A DNA stretch of 64,000 nt from Blochmannia endosymbiont of Camponotus (Colobopsis) obliquus (GCF_000973545.1 NZ_CP010049.1:372001-436000), one strand, 5' to 3'; shown: positions 1 to 10,473, numbered from the stretch's first letter. The notes: a model not told the origin generated them from the sequence alone. A program made the numbers and translations.

Positions 1-16
1 TTTAAGTTTGATATTA

Positions 17-1024
17 TTATTGACATAACAACAAAGTTAAAACTTCAAATGTACTCCAAGTATTATAAATGTTGTTTTGTTTAATTTCTAATTCTAATTG
101 GAACATAATTTTTATAGATATACTTAATTGATTAAAATTTAATCGTTTTAAAGCTTTTATTAATAATAACTGATGTTTATTTGATTTTATTTTGTATTTA
201 TCTGATAACAAGTTTTGTGTGATGTTTTGTTGTGTCTGTTGTTTATATGTGAGTAATAGCAATATTTCATGTTGAAGTTTGCGTAATAAAATTACAGGTT
301 CAATATTTTCTAATTTTAATTTGTGTAAAATATGACAAGATAATTTGTAGTTTCCAGATAGAAGTGTATTAATCCAGTGAGATGGAGTAAAATTGATTAG
401 TTTGTTTATTGTTTTTTTAACTTGAGTTAATGAGATTATGTCATCAGGATATATATAGCGTAAATTTTTTAATAATTCGACTACACTTGATAAATCATCT
501 TGATAATATTCATGTAATAACTGACAGATCTTATGATCTAACAAGATATTCATCTTTTTTGCTGTGTCTAAAATCCAATTTAGTAAATAATTAGCTTGAG
601 GTGTATTACAATTAATCAATATTGTTTTGTGATGAAATTTTTTTAAAAAAATGTAATTTTTTTTATAATTGGTTAATTTATCAATATGAACAATAAATAA
701 TAAATTTTTGTTACACAATGAAAATAAAACAGATATTTTTTTATTGACGATGTCATTAATGTAATTGTTTGATATAGTGAAGGATAGTATTTGTTTATTG
801 TTGAATAAATGTAAATTTTTACATTTATTAAATATGTTACTCCAGTTAGTGTTTTTATCTAATAAGAAACTATATTTTTGATTGAAACCACATTTTTTTG
901 CTGTTTTATAAATTTTATTTTGACTTTCTTGTAATAAAAGAGGATTCGTGCCATATAAAATATAGATGTTATTTATTTTTTTTTTTAATTGAGAACTTAA
1001 TTGTTCTGGATATAAATAAATCAT
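17..1024 (-). CDS. holA: DNA polymerase III delta subunit
   Basis: Delta subunit of the clamp-loader complex, which opens the beta sliding clamp during replication. At 335 residues it is about 8 shorter than the E. coli protein, ending right after the conserved LLLC motif. Conserved blocks include YPEQL at the N-terminus, PLLLQESQ near residue 28 and EPVILLRKLQ in the C-terminal half. It is the last gene of a leuS-lptE-holA run that matches E. coli order; the next E. coli gene, nadD, would lie outside the window. The ATG complements 1022-1024 and the stop lies at the window edge, so the gene is complete. Confidence 0.93.
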   Translation of the reverse strand: MIYLYPEQLSSQLKKKINNIYILYGTNPLLLQESQNKIYKTAKKCGFNQKYSFLLDKNTNWSNIFNKCKNLHLFNNKQILSFTISNNYINDIVNKKISVLFSLCNKNLLFIVHIDKLTNYKKNYIFLKKFHHKTILINCNTPQANYLLNWILDTAKKMNILLDHKICQLLHEYYQDDLSSVVELLKNLRYIYPDDIISLTQVKKTINKLINFTPSHWINTLLSGNYKLSCHILHKLKLENIEPVILLRKLQHEILLLLTYKQQTQQNITQNLLSDKYKIKSNKHQLLLIKALKRLNFNQLSISIKIMFQLELEIKQNNIYNTWSTFEVLTLLLCQ

Positions 1025-1092
1025 GATAATTTGTAGTAAATATATTTAATTATTTGATTTCTTTTAAGTTTTGATTAAGTTTATTTAGTGTT

Positions 1093-1605
1093 CTATTTAG
1101 CATTAATAATGATATTCAGAAGTTTACATACTAATTGTTGCGCCGCTTGTTGATATATTTCTTTGCGCAAATTTTTTATTTCTGAATCTCGTGTTAATGG
1201 CATAGAATGATTTGTAAAGTAATATCGATTAATTTTAATATTTACAGTATGTGTTGTGGAAGATATTATAATTTTTGCTTTTATTTTCAACGTTAGCTGA
1301 AATTTAGTTAATATATTGTTCTGGATTATATCAATTTTATTATTGTTTTCAAATACATTGATAATCTGTACTGACGGAGTCGTTATATTTAAATGATTTT
1401 TATCTTTTATTAGGTTAAAATTATTTATGTTCAGTTCTGTTTTTATCATATTAGCTAGTAAATGATAAGACTCTAAATTATAAAAAGTGATATTTTTTAC
1501 GTTATGAGTGCTATATAAATTTTCATATGTGGTGAATTTATAACCACAATTCATAAGAATGGTTGTTGTTAATATAAATAAAAAAATTTTAACATTACAT
1601 AACAT
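1093..1605 (-). CDS. lptE: LPS-assembly lipoprotein LptE
   Basis: Outer-membrane lipoprotein that plugs and helps assemble the LptD lipopolysaccharide translocon. The 170-residue product starts with a short hydrophobic signal (residues 5-18) and a candidate lipidation Cys20 followed by GYKF, which resembles the GWHL start of mature E. coli LptE. The lipobox (L-M-N-C) has Asn at -1, unusual where Gly, Ala or Ser is normal. Beyond the N-terminus similarity is weak, so the call rests on the signal, the size and the position between leuS and holA, as in E. coli. It begins 5 bases after the leuS stop. Confidence 0.85.
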   Translation of the reverse strand: MLCNVKIFLFILTTTILMNCGYKFTTYENLYSTHNVKNITFYNLESYHLLANMIKTELNINNFNLIKDKNHLNITTPSVQIINVFENNNKIDIIQNNILTKFQLTLKIKAKIIISSTTHTVNIKINRYYFTNHSMPLTRDSEIKNLRKEIYQQAAQQLVCKLLNIIINAK

Positions 1606-1610
1606 GTATT

Positions 1611-4196
1611 TTATTTTGATATAATATTTAGCAATTTATTTTTAATAAAAAATGTTTTGTAAAATTTATTTTTTTGCAAATATTTTTTTAATGAAGGATT
1701 GTGTAGTATATATTGTTGTATAATATTCTTTTCAGAATTAATTGGTACAGCAATTGTACAGCAAAATTTTCCGTTGTATTGAATTATAATATTTACTTCA
1801 GACTGCATGAGAGTTTGAGTATCTACACATGGCCATGAGGTTGCATCTATATTTTTTTTATTACCTAAAGCATTCCAAAGAACAAAAGCAATATGTGGAG
1901 TAAAAGGGTAAATTAATCTTACAATAACTTCTAGTGCTTCTTGTGTTAATGCTCGGTCTTGTTCTTCATTTTTAGATATTTTAGTTAATTTATTTGTAAA
2001 TTCCATTATAGAAGCAATAGCAGTATTAAACATTTGTCTTTTGTCGATGTCATGAGTAACTTTAGTAATAGTTTTATGTAGTTCTTGTCGTAATTTCTGT
2101 TGCTGTGTATTTAAGTTATTTATATTTAATTTAATTGTTGGACCTTTTTGAATATGATCATAAGTTAAGTTCCAAATACGATTTAGAAAACGTTTTGCTC
2201 CTTGTATACCAGATTCATTCCACTCGAGGGGCATTTCTGGTGGTGCAGCAAACATTATAAATAAACGTATAGTATCAGCGCCGTATTTTTCTATCATTGA
2301 TTGGGGATCTACCCCATTATTTTTTGATTTAGACATTTTAATCATACCAGCATGAATTAATGTATTTCCTTTATCATCTTTAGCTTCAATAATTTTTCCT
2401 TTTTTATTATATTTAATTTTAGTATTTTTAGAACAAATCCAAATTTTTTCATTATTATTTGATAAATAATAGAAGGCGTTTGCTAATACCATACCTTGAC
2501 ATAGTAATCTTTTTGCTGGTTCATCTGAATTAACTAAACCGAGCTCTTTCATTAATTTGTGAAAGAATCGAAAATATATCAAGTGCATTACAGCGTGTTC
2601 TATTCCACCAATATATTGGTCAATTGGTAACCAATAATTAGCAGAAGTTGAATGTAACATACCTTTTTTATAATTTGGACATGTATACCTTGCGTAGTAC
2701 CACGATGATTCTACAAACGTATCTAATGTATCTGTTTCACGAATTGCTGGATGTCCATTATGAATAATATTTTTCCATGTTTTATTAATTTTTAATGGAT
2801 TTAAAATATTATTATTGGTTTCGATATTTTCAGGTAGAATAACTGGTAATTGATTGATAGGAACTGGAATGACCTTCTTATTTTCAAGAGTGATCATTGG
2901 GATAGGTGTCCCCCAGTAGCGTTGACGTGATATTCCCCAATCTCGTAAACGATATTTTATTTTGTATTTTGCTAATCCGTGGTTTATTAATGATGTAGTA
3001 ATATTATTTAATTCAATTACATGATTACATTGTTTGTTATGTTTTTGTTTTGTATGTTTATATAAGTTTTTGTTTTTTGGTTCTATTTGAGAATTACAGC
3101 ATTCATGATTTATTTCGTGACAAATATTTATTGGTAAATTATATTTTTTTGCAAATTCCCAGTCTTGTTGATTGTTATTGGGCGCGCCCATTTTAATATC
3201 AGTTTCATTATTTGTTGTTAAAATATTGGTGATCCAAATAGGTAGTTCTTGATTACTGACAGGATGAACAGCATTTATATTACTTGCTATACCCTTTTTT
3301 TCTGTAGTAATTAATTCAGATTCAGTTAATTTGACAGCACGGAATGTTTTGATAAATTTTGCTATTTTTTCGCATGTAGCAGACAATTTTAATGATAAAG
3401 GATGATGTATGGATATTAAAATATATGTTGTTGCCATTAATGTTGCAATCTTTGTTGTGTAGATTGTTAGTATTTGATTGCTTTTTGTAATTTTAAAAGT
3501 AATTTCGAAACCTTGCGAGCGTCCTATCCAATTTTTTTGCATTTCTTTAATTTTTTTTGGCCAATATTTTAATTTATCTAAATCAAATAAAAGTTGTTCA
3601 GCATAATTTGTAATTTTTATAAACCATTGTGGTGTTTTTTTATGTTTTATATATGAATTGCAACGCCAACAACATCCATTAATTACTTGTTCATTAGCTA
3701 ATACAGTTTGATCTTGTGGACACCAGTTTACTAATGCAGTTTTTTTATATATTAATTTTTTTTTATATAAAATAGTAAATAGCCATTGTTCCCAAAGATA
3801 ATATTCTGGTTTACAAGTAGTTATTTCTCTACTCCAATCATAACCAAATCCTAATATTTTTAATTGTTTTTTCATATAATTAATATTAGAATATGTCCAT
3901 GATGAGGCTGAAGTTTTATGTATATATGCAGCCTGTTCTGCAGGCAAACCAAATGCATCCCATCCCATGGGTTGTAATACATTTTTTCCTAACATACGTT
4001 GATAACGAGAAATAACGTCACCTATAGTATAATTCCGTACATGACCCATATGTAATCGTCCAGAAGGGTATGGCAACATAGATAAACAATAATATTTTTT
4101 TTTATTTACATCTTCGGTAACCTGGAATGTTTTATGTTTTTCCCAATATTGTTGTACGGTTTGTTCTATTTGTTTTGGATAGTAAAATTTTTTCAT
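1611..4196 (-). CDS. leuS: leucyl-tRNA synthetase with degenerate editing site
   Basis: Charges tRNA-Leu. The 861 residues match the E. coli length of 860. The class I HIGH motif appears as HMGH (residues 49-52) and KMSKS lies in the C-terminal half, so the synthetic site looks intact, as does the Cys-rich block near residues 159-179. The CP1 editing domain is present but altered. The threonine-rich motif TTRPDT at 247-252 reads TTKIAT, and the GHDQRD motif at 340-345 reads NNNQQD. Thr247, Thr248, Thr252 and Asp345 remain, while R249K, P250I, D251A, H341N and D342N differ from E. coli. Proofreading is probably weakened or lost. First gene of the leuS-lptE-holA operon. Confidence 0.97.
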   Translation of the reverse strand: MKKFYYPKQIEQTVQQYWEKHKTFQVTEDVNKKKYYCLSMLPYPSGRLHMGHVRNYTIGDVISRYQRMLGKNVLQPMGWDAFGLPAEQAAYIHKTSASSWTYSNINYMKKQLKILGFGYDWSREITTCKPEYYLWEQWLFTILYKKKLIYKKTALVNWCPQDQTVLANEQVINGCCWRCNSYIKHKKTPQWFIKITNYAEQLLFDLDKLKYWPKKIKEMQKNWIGRSQGFEITFKITKSNQILTIYTTKIATLMATTYILISIHHPLSLKLSATCEKIAKFIKTFRAVKLTESELITTEKKGIASNINAVHPVSNQELPIWITNILTTNNETDIKMGAPNNNQQDWEFAKKYNLPINICHEINHECCNSQIEPKNKNLYKHTKQKHNKQCNHVIELNNITTSLINHGLAKYKIKYRLRDWGISRQRYWGTPIPMITLENKKVIPVPINQLPVILPENIETNNNILNPLKINKTWKNIIHNGHPAIRETDTLDTFVESSWYYARYTCPNYKKGMLHSTSANYWLPIDQYIGGIEHAVMHLIYFRFFHKLMKELGLVNSDEPAKRLLCQGMVLANAFYYLSNNNEKIWICSKNTKIKYNKKGKIIEAKDDKGNTLIHAGMIKMSKSKNNGVDPQSMIEKYGADTIRLFIMFAAPPEMPLEWNESGIQGAKRFLNRIWNLTYDHIQKGPTIKLNINNLNTQQQKLRQELHKTITKVTHDIDKRQMFNTAIASIMEFTNKLTKISKNEEQDRALTQEALEVIVRLIYPFTPHIAFVLWNALGNKKNIDATSWPCVDTQTLMQSEVNIIIQYNGKFCCTIAVPINSEKNIIQQYILHNPSLKKYLQKNKFYKTFFIKNKLLNIISK

Positions 4197-4853
4197 GATT
4201 ATAATTTTTTATGTTAATTAAAGATTTGTTTCTTTCATATTGTACAATATTATCGGCAATTATGGATCCAAAAATATATATTTAAATTTATGTATTTTAT
4301 ATTTTTATATGATTTGTGTTAAAATTGTTAATATTTTAAATGTATAAGTCATACAATTCAAAAATTTCATGTCATATTTTGGTTAATAAAATAATAATTA
4401 CTTATTTTAAGAATTATTTTTTATATCAAAAATAGATATTTTGATCATAAATATAATTTATGATGTATTTATTGATGTTATATAACATTATTTTTTGTCA
4501 ATTTGAAAATATATATTTACAGTATTATTTTTTAATTTAATTTTTTTAAGTATGAAAATGTAAAAATTTTTTAAATTCTATAAATAGTTATGTTAATAAT
4601 TAAAGCGATAAATTAATATCTTGTGTCATGCGAGAGTTGTATAAATGATCAAGAATACAGGTTATACATCATTTGTATGTAATAATGGGTAATATTATTT
4701 ATATTTAATTGTATTAAATATAAATTAAATATATAAAATATATAATTATTTAGTTATATATTGTTTATTTTTAATTTTTTATTACTGATTAGTGAATATT
4801 TAATAATTTTATAAATGTTTTCTATTGGTAATTTTTACTATTCATATTATTAA
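4197..4853. other. gene-free AT-rich stretch between leuS and lnt
   Basis: No open reading frame or RNA gene is recognisable. In E. coli the glutamate transporter genes gltIJKL and others lie between leuS and lnt, so this is probably the scar of their loss, but no remnant could be read. A 14-base palindrome at 4237-4250, about 40 bases upstream of leuS, may belong to its promoter region, but palindromes this short are common by chance in DNA this AT-rich. Confidence 0.5.
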
Positions 4854-6395
4854 TTAATTATTAATGTTTCTTCCGAAAATAAATGCTATAATTCCACATA
4901 TGAAAATTAAAATCCATAATGGGTAATATCCCATCTTAGCGTAGGGAGTAGTTCCTTTGGTAGGAAAGATATTCATATTTAATGTTTGACAAGTTGATGT
5001 AGGTAATTGTTTTTGAGATATGCCATCTGCACTCACTATAGCAGTTATGCCGTTGTTGGTGCAACTTAGCAGAGGTCTACCTAATTCAAGTGCACGCATA
5101 CATGCCATTTGAAAATGCTGCCATGGGCCGATGGAATTGCCAAACCAAGCATCATTAGAAATAATTAACAGAAAATCGGTATCTTTACAAAAATTTTTCT
5201 GTATTTGTTCATCAATTATTATTTCATAACAAATAGCTGCAGTAAATTTCATATTAGCCGCTTGTAATTGCGGTTGTAAATAATGGCCTTTTTGTAAAAA
5301 ATTTATTGGTAAATTTAAAAATGACGTTACGTGTTGTAGTATCATGGATGAAGGATTGATTTCTCCGAAAGGTACTAAATGGTGTTTGTTATAACGATTT
5401 TTAGTGTAATTATAACAATAAGGGATAGAGTCACCAAGTACTATGATACTATTATAATAAGTATATTTATATGATTTTTCATTTACCCCGATAATGCCAG
5501 TAATTAAGCTGGTATTATTTTGTCTTAATTGTTTATCTAATGTTAATAATAATTTTGTTTGATTAATTTCTAAATCTGGTATGGCTGTTTCAGGCCAAAT
5601 GATTATTTGTGTTTTATTTATAATCGGTAAAGTTTTTTGTAGATAGACATTTAATATTTCATTTATTTTTTCATTATTCCATTTTATATTTTGATCGATA
5701 TTACCTTGAATTAATGTTATGTTAACAGCACGTTGTGGCTGGATGTAATACCATCGTATTTGATTTAAAGGTGTTATGAATAATAACAATATTATTATTG
5801 TTAATAGTGATGGGTAATGTTTTTGCGTAAGAAAAAATGTTAACAAGCCACTTATGATTACAATTATGAAAGTAATGAATTTTACCCCAAAAATTGGTGC
5901 TAATCCTTTTAATGGACCATTGATTTGGCTGTATCCAAATTGTAACCATGGAAAGCCTGTTAATATCCAACCTCTTAAAAATTCGATTACCGACCATAAT
6001 ACAGAAGCCCCTAAAGTTAATCTCCATAAATTTGAATTAGGCCATATTTTAACCAACAAAATTGAAAATAATGTTGGATAAAATGTTAAATAAATAATAA
6101 ATATGCTTGTTATTAAAATACTTGTTAATGTTGATATTTCGCCAAATGTAGTCATACTGATATATATCCAGTGTACTCCAGTACCGAATAATCCAATACC
6201 CCATATAAAACCTTGCAGCGCGGCTTGTTTTATATTACATTGTAAAGTTGTTATTAGTAATCCAGTGAGAGAAAGAATGCTTAATGGCCAAAAATTGTAA
6301 GGAGAAAATGCAAAAACACCTACTATACCAGTTATCAAGGATAGTATACTATTGTATATATTTTGGTAAGATATTTTTGTGCATTTAATATTCAT
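4854..6395 (-). CDS. lnt: apolipoprotein N-acyltransferase
   Basis: Inner-membrane enzyme adding the third acyl chain to the N-terminal cysteine of lipoproteins. The 513 residues have several membrane segments within 1-210 and a nitrilase-like domain from about 225. The catalytic triad is visible as Glu269 (WPETAIP), Lys337 (YNKHHLVPFGE) and Cys389 (AAICYE), offset by two from E. coli E267, K335 and C387. It heads the lnt-corC-ybeY-ybeZ region in E. coli order. Its likely clients here are LptE and Pal. Confidence 0.96.
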   Translation of the reverse strand: MNIKCTKISYQNIYNSILSLITGIVGVFAFSPYNFWPLSILSLTGLLITTLQCNIKQAALQGFIWGIGLFGTGVHWIYISMTTFGEISTLTSILITSIFIIYLTFYPTLFSILLVKIWPNSNLWRLTLGASVLWSVIEFLRGWILTGFPWLQFGYSQINGPLKGLAPIFGVKFITFIIVIISGLLTFFLTQKHYPSLLTIIILLLFITPLNQIRWYYIQPQRAVNITLIQGNIDQNIKWNNEKINEILNVYLQKTLPIINKTQIIIWPETAIPDLEINQTKLLLTLDKQLRQNNTSLITGIIGVNEKSYKYTYYNSIIVLGDSIPYCYNYTKNRYNKHHLVPFGEINPSSMILQHVTSFLNLPINFLQKGHYLQPQLQAANMKFTAAICYEIIIDEQIQKNFCKDTDFLLIISNDAWFGNSIGPWQHFQMACMRALELGRPLLSCTNNGITAIVSADGISQKQLPTSTCQTLNMNIFPTKGTTPYAKMGYYPLWILIFICGIIAFIFGRNINN

Positions 6396-6431
6396 ATATT
6401 TAGTACGTGAAATTATTATATTTAATAGATT

Positions 6432-7277
6432 TTATGGGATTTGTACTAATACTTGAATGATACGACGACTATCTGTTAAAGATACTTTAAAAATATAGTT
6501 ATCAATATTAATTGATTCATGAATTTTTGGTAAATGTCCAAAAGATTGCATAATCAAGCCGCCAATAGTGTCAAATTCTTCATGATCAAAATGAGCATTG
6601 AATGTTTTATTAAATTTTTTTATAGGTGTTAACGCATGAACAATGAAAGTATGTTGATTGATTTGGTGGATTTCGTAATGTTCTTCATCATCATATTCAT
6701 CTTCAATATTACCTACGATAAGTTCAAGGATATCTTCGATGGTTATTAATCCAGACATATTTCCAAATTCGTCAATAATGATTGACATATGATAATGTTG
6801 ACAACGAAACTCTTTTAACATTCTATCTACACGTTTGTTTTCTGGTACTACTATAGCTGGCCGCATTATTTTTTCGATGTTAAAATGTTTAGTATTGAAC
6901 ATAAAAGGTAATAAATCTTTAACCATAAGAATACCTATAATGTGGTCTTTATTTTCACCAACTATTGGAAATCGTGAATGTGCATATTGTATAATTACGT
7001 CTAGGGAGTGTTGTAATGTTTGTGATTTATTTAAAGTTATTATTTGGGATTTTGGAATCATGATATCACGTACTTTTTTCTCAGTAAGATTAATGACTCC
7101 TTCTAACATTTTACGTGTATCGGTATCAATAAGCGAATGTTGTTCATAATTATGGATTAGTTTCAACAAATTTTTTCGATTTTTAGGTTCACTATGAAAT
7201 AATTGATTTAAGATTGTGGTAAAAAAATTTTTTTTATTACCAAGGTTATTATTTTCTTGTAGATGATGATCACTCAT
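6432..7277 (-). CDS. corC: CBS-domain protein CorC (YbeX)
   Basis: Cytoplasmic protein linked to magnesium/cobalt homeostasis and, more recently, ribosome maintenance. It has 281 residues against 292 in E. coli. Two CBS repeats span about 66-190, beginning VRDIMIP at 69 and including RFPIVGE and DEFG (169-172). A CorC/HlyC-type domain follows, containing DTIGGLIMQSFGHLP near 236-250. It lies between lnt and ybeY on the same strand, as in E. coli, with 13 bases to ybeY. Confidence 0.93.
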   Translation of the reverse strand: MSDHHLQENNNLGNKKNFFTTILNQLFHSEPKNRKNLLKLIHNYEQHSLIDTDTRKMLEGVINLTEKKVRDIMIPKSQIITLNKSQTLQHSLDVIIQYAHSRFPIVGENKDHIIGILMVKDLLPFMFNTKHFNIEKIMRPAIVVPENKRVDRMLKEFRCQHYHMSIIIDEFGNMSGLITIEDILELIVGNIEDEYDDEEHYEIHQINQHTFIVHALTPIKKFNKTFNAHFDHEEFDTIGGLIMQSFGHLPKIHESINIDNYIFKVSLTDSRRIIQVLVQIP

Positions 7278-7290
7278 ATTATTTTTTTAA

Positions 7291-7761
7291 TTATTTTGAT
7301 TTTTTATAATTAGTATTATGATATCCCAATTTATTTATAATTTTTTGTTCCATCATGTTCATATTTTTTGTTTCTTTATTTGAAAGATGGTTGTATCCTA
7401 ATAAATGTAAAACACCGTGAGTTACTATATGTGCCCAATGTAATTCAAGATTTTTTTTTTGTTTATGTGCTTCATTTTCTACTATTTGACGACAAATAAC
7501 TAAATCACCAAGTAATGGAGTTTTGATATTGGTTGGAGGGGTAAATGGGAAAGATAAAATATTAGTTGGATAATTTTTATTACGATATTGCGTATTTAAT
7601 GCACAACTTTCATTTTCATCCACTAATCTAATAGTTATTTCTGTTTTTCTATTATGATATGAATATAATATTATTTTTAGCCAACGTATAAATGTTAATT
7701 TGTGTGGTAAGCCGCATAAGCTGTCACAAGCTACTTGCAGGTTAAGGATGACTTGATTCAT
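7291..7761 (-). CDS. ybeY: endoribonuclease YbeY
   Basis: Metal-dependent RNase needed for 16S rRNA 3'-end maturation and late ribosome quality control. The 156 residues match the E. coli length of 155. The zinc-binding signature HGVLHLLGYNH supplies His115, His119 and His125, and the conserved Arg60 lies in the block RNKNYPTNILSFPF. It sits directly between corC and ybeZ, its usual partners. Confidence 0.96.
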   Translation of the reverse strand: MNQVILNLQVACDSLCGLPHKLTFIRWLKIILYSYHNRKTEITIRLVDENESCALNTQYRNKNYPTNILSFPFTPPTNIKTPLLGDLVICRQIVENEAHKQKKNLELHWAHIVTHGVLHLLGYNHLSNKETKNMNMMEQKIINKLGYHNTNYKKSK

Positions 7762-7821
7762 TTAGTTATTTATTTTGGTTATAATTGGATAATTATAGCA
7801 CTTTTAGTTGTGAAAGATATA

Positions 7822-8835
7822 TTATCTATGTTTTGTTTTTAGGAAATTGTTTTTTTCCCAATATTCATAGGCGTTAGTAATGTTTTTAACTATTGGATGT
7901 CTAATAACATCTTCGTTATGAAAGATGTTAAAACTTATACCTTTTATATTAGTTAAAATTTGCATTGCATGACATAATCCTGATGGTTGGTTTTGAGGTA
8001 AATCTATTTGAGTGATGTCGCCAGTAATAATTACTTTTGAATTAAAACCTATTCTAGTTAAAAACATCTTCATTTGTGCAATAGTTGTATTTTGTCCTTC
8101 ATCAAGAAGGATAAAAGCATGATTAAAGGTACGTCCTCGCATATAAGCTAATGGAGCTATTTCAATGATATTACGTTCAATTAATTTTTTTACTTTAGTA
8201 TGTCCCATAATTTTAAACATTGCATCATATAATGGATATAAGTAGGGGTGTATTTTTTGATATAAATCACCTGGTAAAAATCCTAATTTTTCGTCTACCT
8301 CTACTGCCGGCCTTGTTAATATAATTTTGTGAATATTTTGGTGTTCTAATGCTTGTATTGCTGTTGCTACAGCTAAATAGGTTTTTCCTGTTCCTGCCGG
8401 CCCAATACCAAATATAATATCATGATTACAAATATGAGTAATATACTTCATTTGGTTAATTGTTTTTGGTTTAACTAAAGAGTGTTTTGTATTAATGTTA
8501 ATAATTTTATTATGGTTAATAGGAATTAGTTTATTTTTTTCGAATGTTTTACTTTTTATAATAGCTAGATGTATTTGTTCTGGTCCAATATTAGTAATAA
8601 TGCCATTTAATGGAGCAGTATCTAGATATAAAGATGTAATTACAGTAGTAGCAATATCTATATGTATTGTATTTCCTATGAGTTGAAAAATGTTATTAAA
8701 TCGGTTTATAATGATATCTAATTGATGTTCAAGTTCTTTGATATTATTATCAAGTGGGCCGCATAAACTCATTAATCTGTTATTATCAATTGGTTCAAGT
8801 ATAATTTTTTTATTGTGAAGTTTATGTTTGGTCAT
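7822..8835 (-). CDS. ybeZ: PhoH-like ATPase YbeZ
   Basis: PhoH-family NTPase functionally associated with YbeY in RNA metabolism. It has 337 residues against about 346 in E. coli. Walker A is GPAGTGKT at 145-152. Walker B reads FILLDEGQNTT from 241, where E. coli has DEAQ; the Ala-to-Gly change is conservative. The upstream gene in E. coli, miaB, is missing and replaced by a gene-free stretch. Confidence 0.94.
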   Translation of the reverse strand: MTKHKLHNKKIILEPIDNNRLMSLCGPLDNNIKELEHQLDIIINRFNNIFQLIGNTIHIDIATTVITSLYLDTAPLNGIITNIGPEQIHLAIIKSKTFEKNKLIPINHNKIININTKHSLVKPKTINQMKYITHICNHDIIFGIGPAGTGKTYLAVATAIQALEHQNIHKIILTRPAVEVDEKLGFLPGDLYQKIHPYLYPLYDAMFKIMGHTKVKKLIERNIIEIAPLAYMRGRTFNHAFILLDEGQNTTIAQMKMFLTRIGFNSKVIITGDITQIDLPQNQPSGLCHAMQILTNIKGISFNIFHNEDVIRHPIVKNITNAYEYWEKNNFLKTKHR

Positions 8836-9279
8836 TTTATTTTAATTTAAAGAAATTTAATAGAAGAAGACAGTTTAAAGATTTATGTGTTGTTATGTTT
8901 TATTTGGTATATAAATATTTAAAATAATTTATAATTATTTTGATATTTGTTTGATTTTAAAACATAAAACATATGTTTTGTTACGAATATATATAATAAT
9001 ATTGATTACTTACTTGTGTAAATTAATGTATATGTTTTTTTCTAAATTTTAAAAAATCTGAGTTTATTTTTCAATGTGTATTATAAAATATTATGACATT
9101 GTGGATATTTACATATGTCATGTAATGTATCTGTGTTATAAATTGTACAATGTTTTATTATGGTAATTTTGATTAAATAATGAGTTGATATATAATATTT
9201 AAGTATAGTTAATATTAAAAACATGTTTTTAGATCATTTTATTATAATATATTTATAATAATGTTAATTATGTATAGTA
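8836..9279. other. gene-free divergent region at the miaB position
   Basis: A 444-base AT-rich stretch between minus-strand ybeZ and plus-strand ubiF. In E. coli the tRNA-methylthiotransferase gene miaB lies here on the ybeZ strand. The space is too short for miaB and no remnant was recognised. It should hold the divergent promoters of ybeZ and ubiF, but none can be assigned with confidence. Confidence 0.5.
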
Positions 9280-10473
9280 ATGAACAAATCTGATATATAT
9301 GATGTAATAGTAATTGGAGGAGGAGTCATAGGCAGTAGTTTTGCTTTATATCTTTCTCAATCTAATTTTAGAATAGCATTAGTTGAGAAAAATATTCAGA
9401 AATTAGTTGTGTCTAAAAATAATCCACCTGATCTGAAAGTATTAGCTATTAATTGTAATTCTATTAATTTTTTGACTGAAATTAATATTTGGCCATTTAT
9501 AGATGAGTTTTATTGTACTCCATATTGTCAATTAGAAACGTGGGAATATCAGGTAGCAAAGGTAACATTTAATTCTAATTCTATTTATTTATCTAAAATG
9601 GGATTTATTGTAGAATATCAAAGATTACAAACAGCCATGTGGCAATCTTTTGATAAACATGAAAATTTAACGTTGTATTATCCATTTTCAATTATTTCCA
9701 TAAAATATAACGGTGTTTATTGGCAAATAGAATTAAACGATAATAGAATAATTATAGGTCGTCTATTAATAGGAGCAGATGGCATGAATTCTAGTGTTAG
9801 AAAGTTATCGGGTATTTCTATTAGTGGCTGGGAATATGGTCAATCTTGTATGTTGTTAAGTGCAAGGGCAGAAAAAAAACAGTCAAATACTATTTGGCAG
9901 ATTATTACTCCTTGTGGTCTAAAAGGATGTTTACCGTTGTATGATAATTGGGTGTCTTTAATGTGGTATGATACAACAGAACGTATTCATCAACTAAAGA
10001 AATTACCTTTATTGGTATTAGAAAAAAAAATACGAAATGTATTTATGCCTAAATTAGGTAATATAAAATTATATAATGTAGGTTATTCTCATTTATTTTG
10101 TCAGCATGTACATGAGTACATACGACCAGGGTTAGCATTAATTGGTGATGCTGCGCATTGTATGCATTCTTTAGCAGGACAAGGGGTAAATCTTGGATTT
10201 AAAGATGCTGTAATGTTAGCAAGAATATTGATTGATGCTCGGAATAAAGATAATAGATATTGGGATAAAATAGAAGTTCTTCAATGTTACCAACATAAGC
10301 GTCGATACGATAATTTATTAATGCAAATTGGGATACACGCATTTTATCTTATTTTTATTAATAATAATATTTTTTTGAAAGTAATAAGAAATATTGGATG
10401 TATTTTTATCAATAATTCTAATTTCTTTAAGAAAAAAATATTAAAATATGCTTTAGGTATTTTAAAAAAATAA
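9280..10473 (+). CDS. ubiF: ubiquinone biosynthesis FAD monooxygenase UbiF
   Basis: Flavin-dependent hydroxylase of the UbiH/UbiF/VisC family, adding the last ring hydroxyl in ubiquinone synthesis. It has 397 residues against 391 in E. coli. The dinucleotide fold reads GGGVIG at 13-18, the second FAD motif GADG at 165-168, and the third GDAAH at 289-293 followed by GQGVNLG at 300. UbiH and UbiI share these motifs; UbiF is chosen because the gene follows the ybe cluster and precedes the Gln/Leu/Met tRNA cluster, as in E. coli. The quinone product would serve succinate dehydrogenase encoded downstream. Confidence 0.9.
   Translation: MNKSDIYDVIVIGGGVIGSSFALYLSQSNFRIALVEKNIQKLVVSKNNPPDLKVLAINCNSINFLTEINIWPFIDEFYCTPYCQLETWEYQVAKVTFNSNSIYLSKMGFIVEYQRLQTAMWQSFDKHENLTLYYPFSIISIKYNGVYWQIELNDNRIIIGRLLIGADGMNSSVRKLSGISISGWEYGQSCMLLSARAEKKQSNTIWQIITPCGLKGCLPLYDNWVSLMWYDTTERIHQLKKLPLLVLEKKIRNVFMPKLGNIKLYNVGYSHLFCQHVHEYIRPGLALIGDAAHCMHSLAGQGVNLGFKDAVMLARILIDARNKDNRYWDKIEVLQCYQHKRRYDNLLMQIGIHAFYLIFINNNIFLKVIRNIGCIFINNSNFFKKKILKYALGILKK

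Noticed and set aside
5722..6300. Several short frames inside lnt on both strands
   Set aside because: Shadows of the well-supported lnt gene.
8962..8975. Short palindromes such as AAAACATATGTTTT upstream of ybeZ and ubiF, as possible operators
   Set aside because: Fourteen-base palindromes are expected many times over in DNA of this composition; no repeated or family-specific operator pattern was found.
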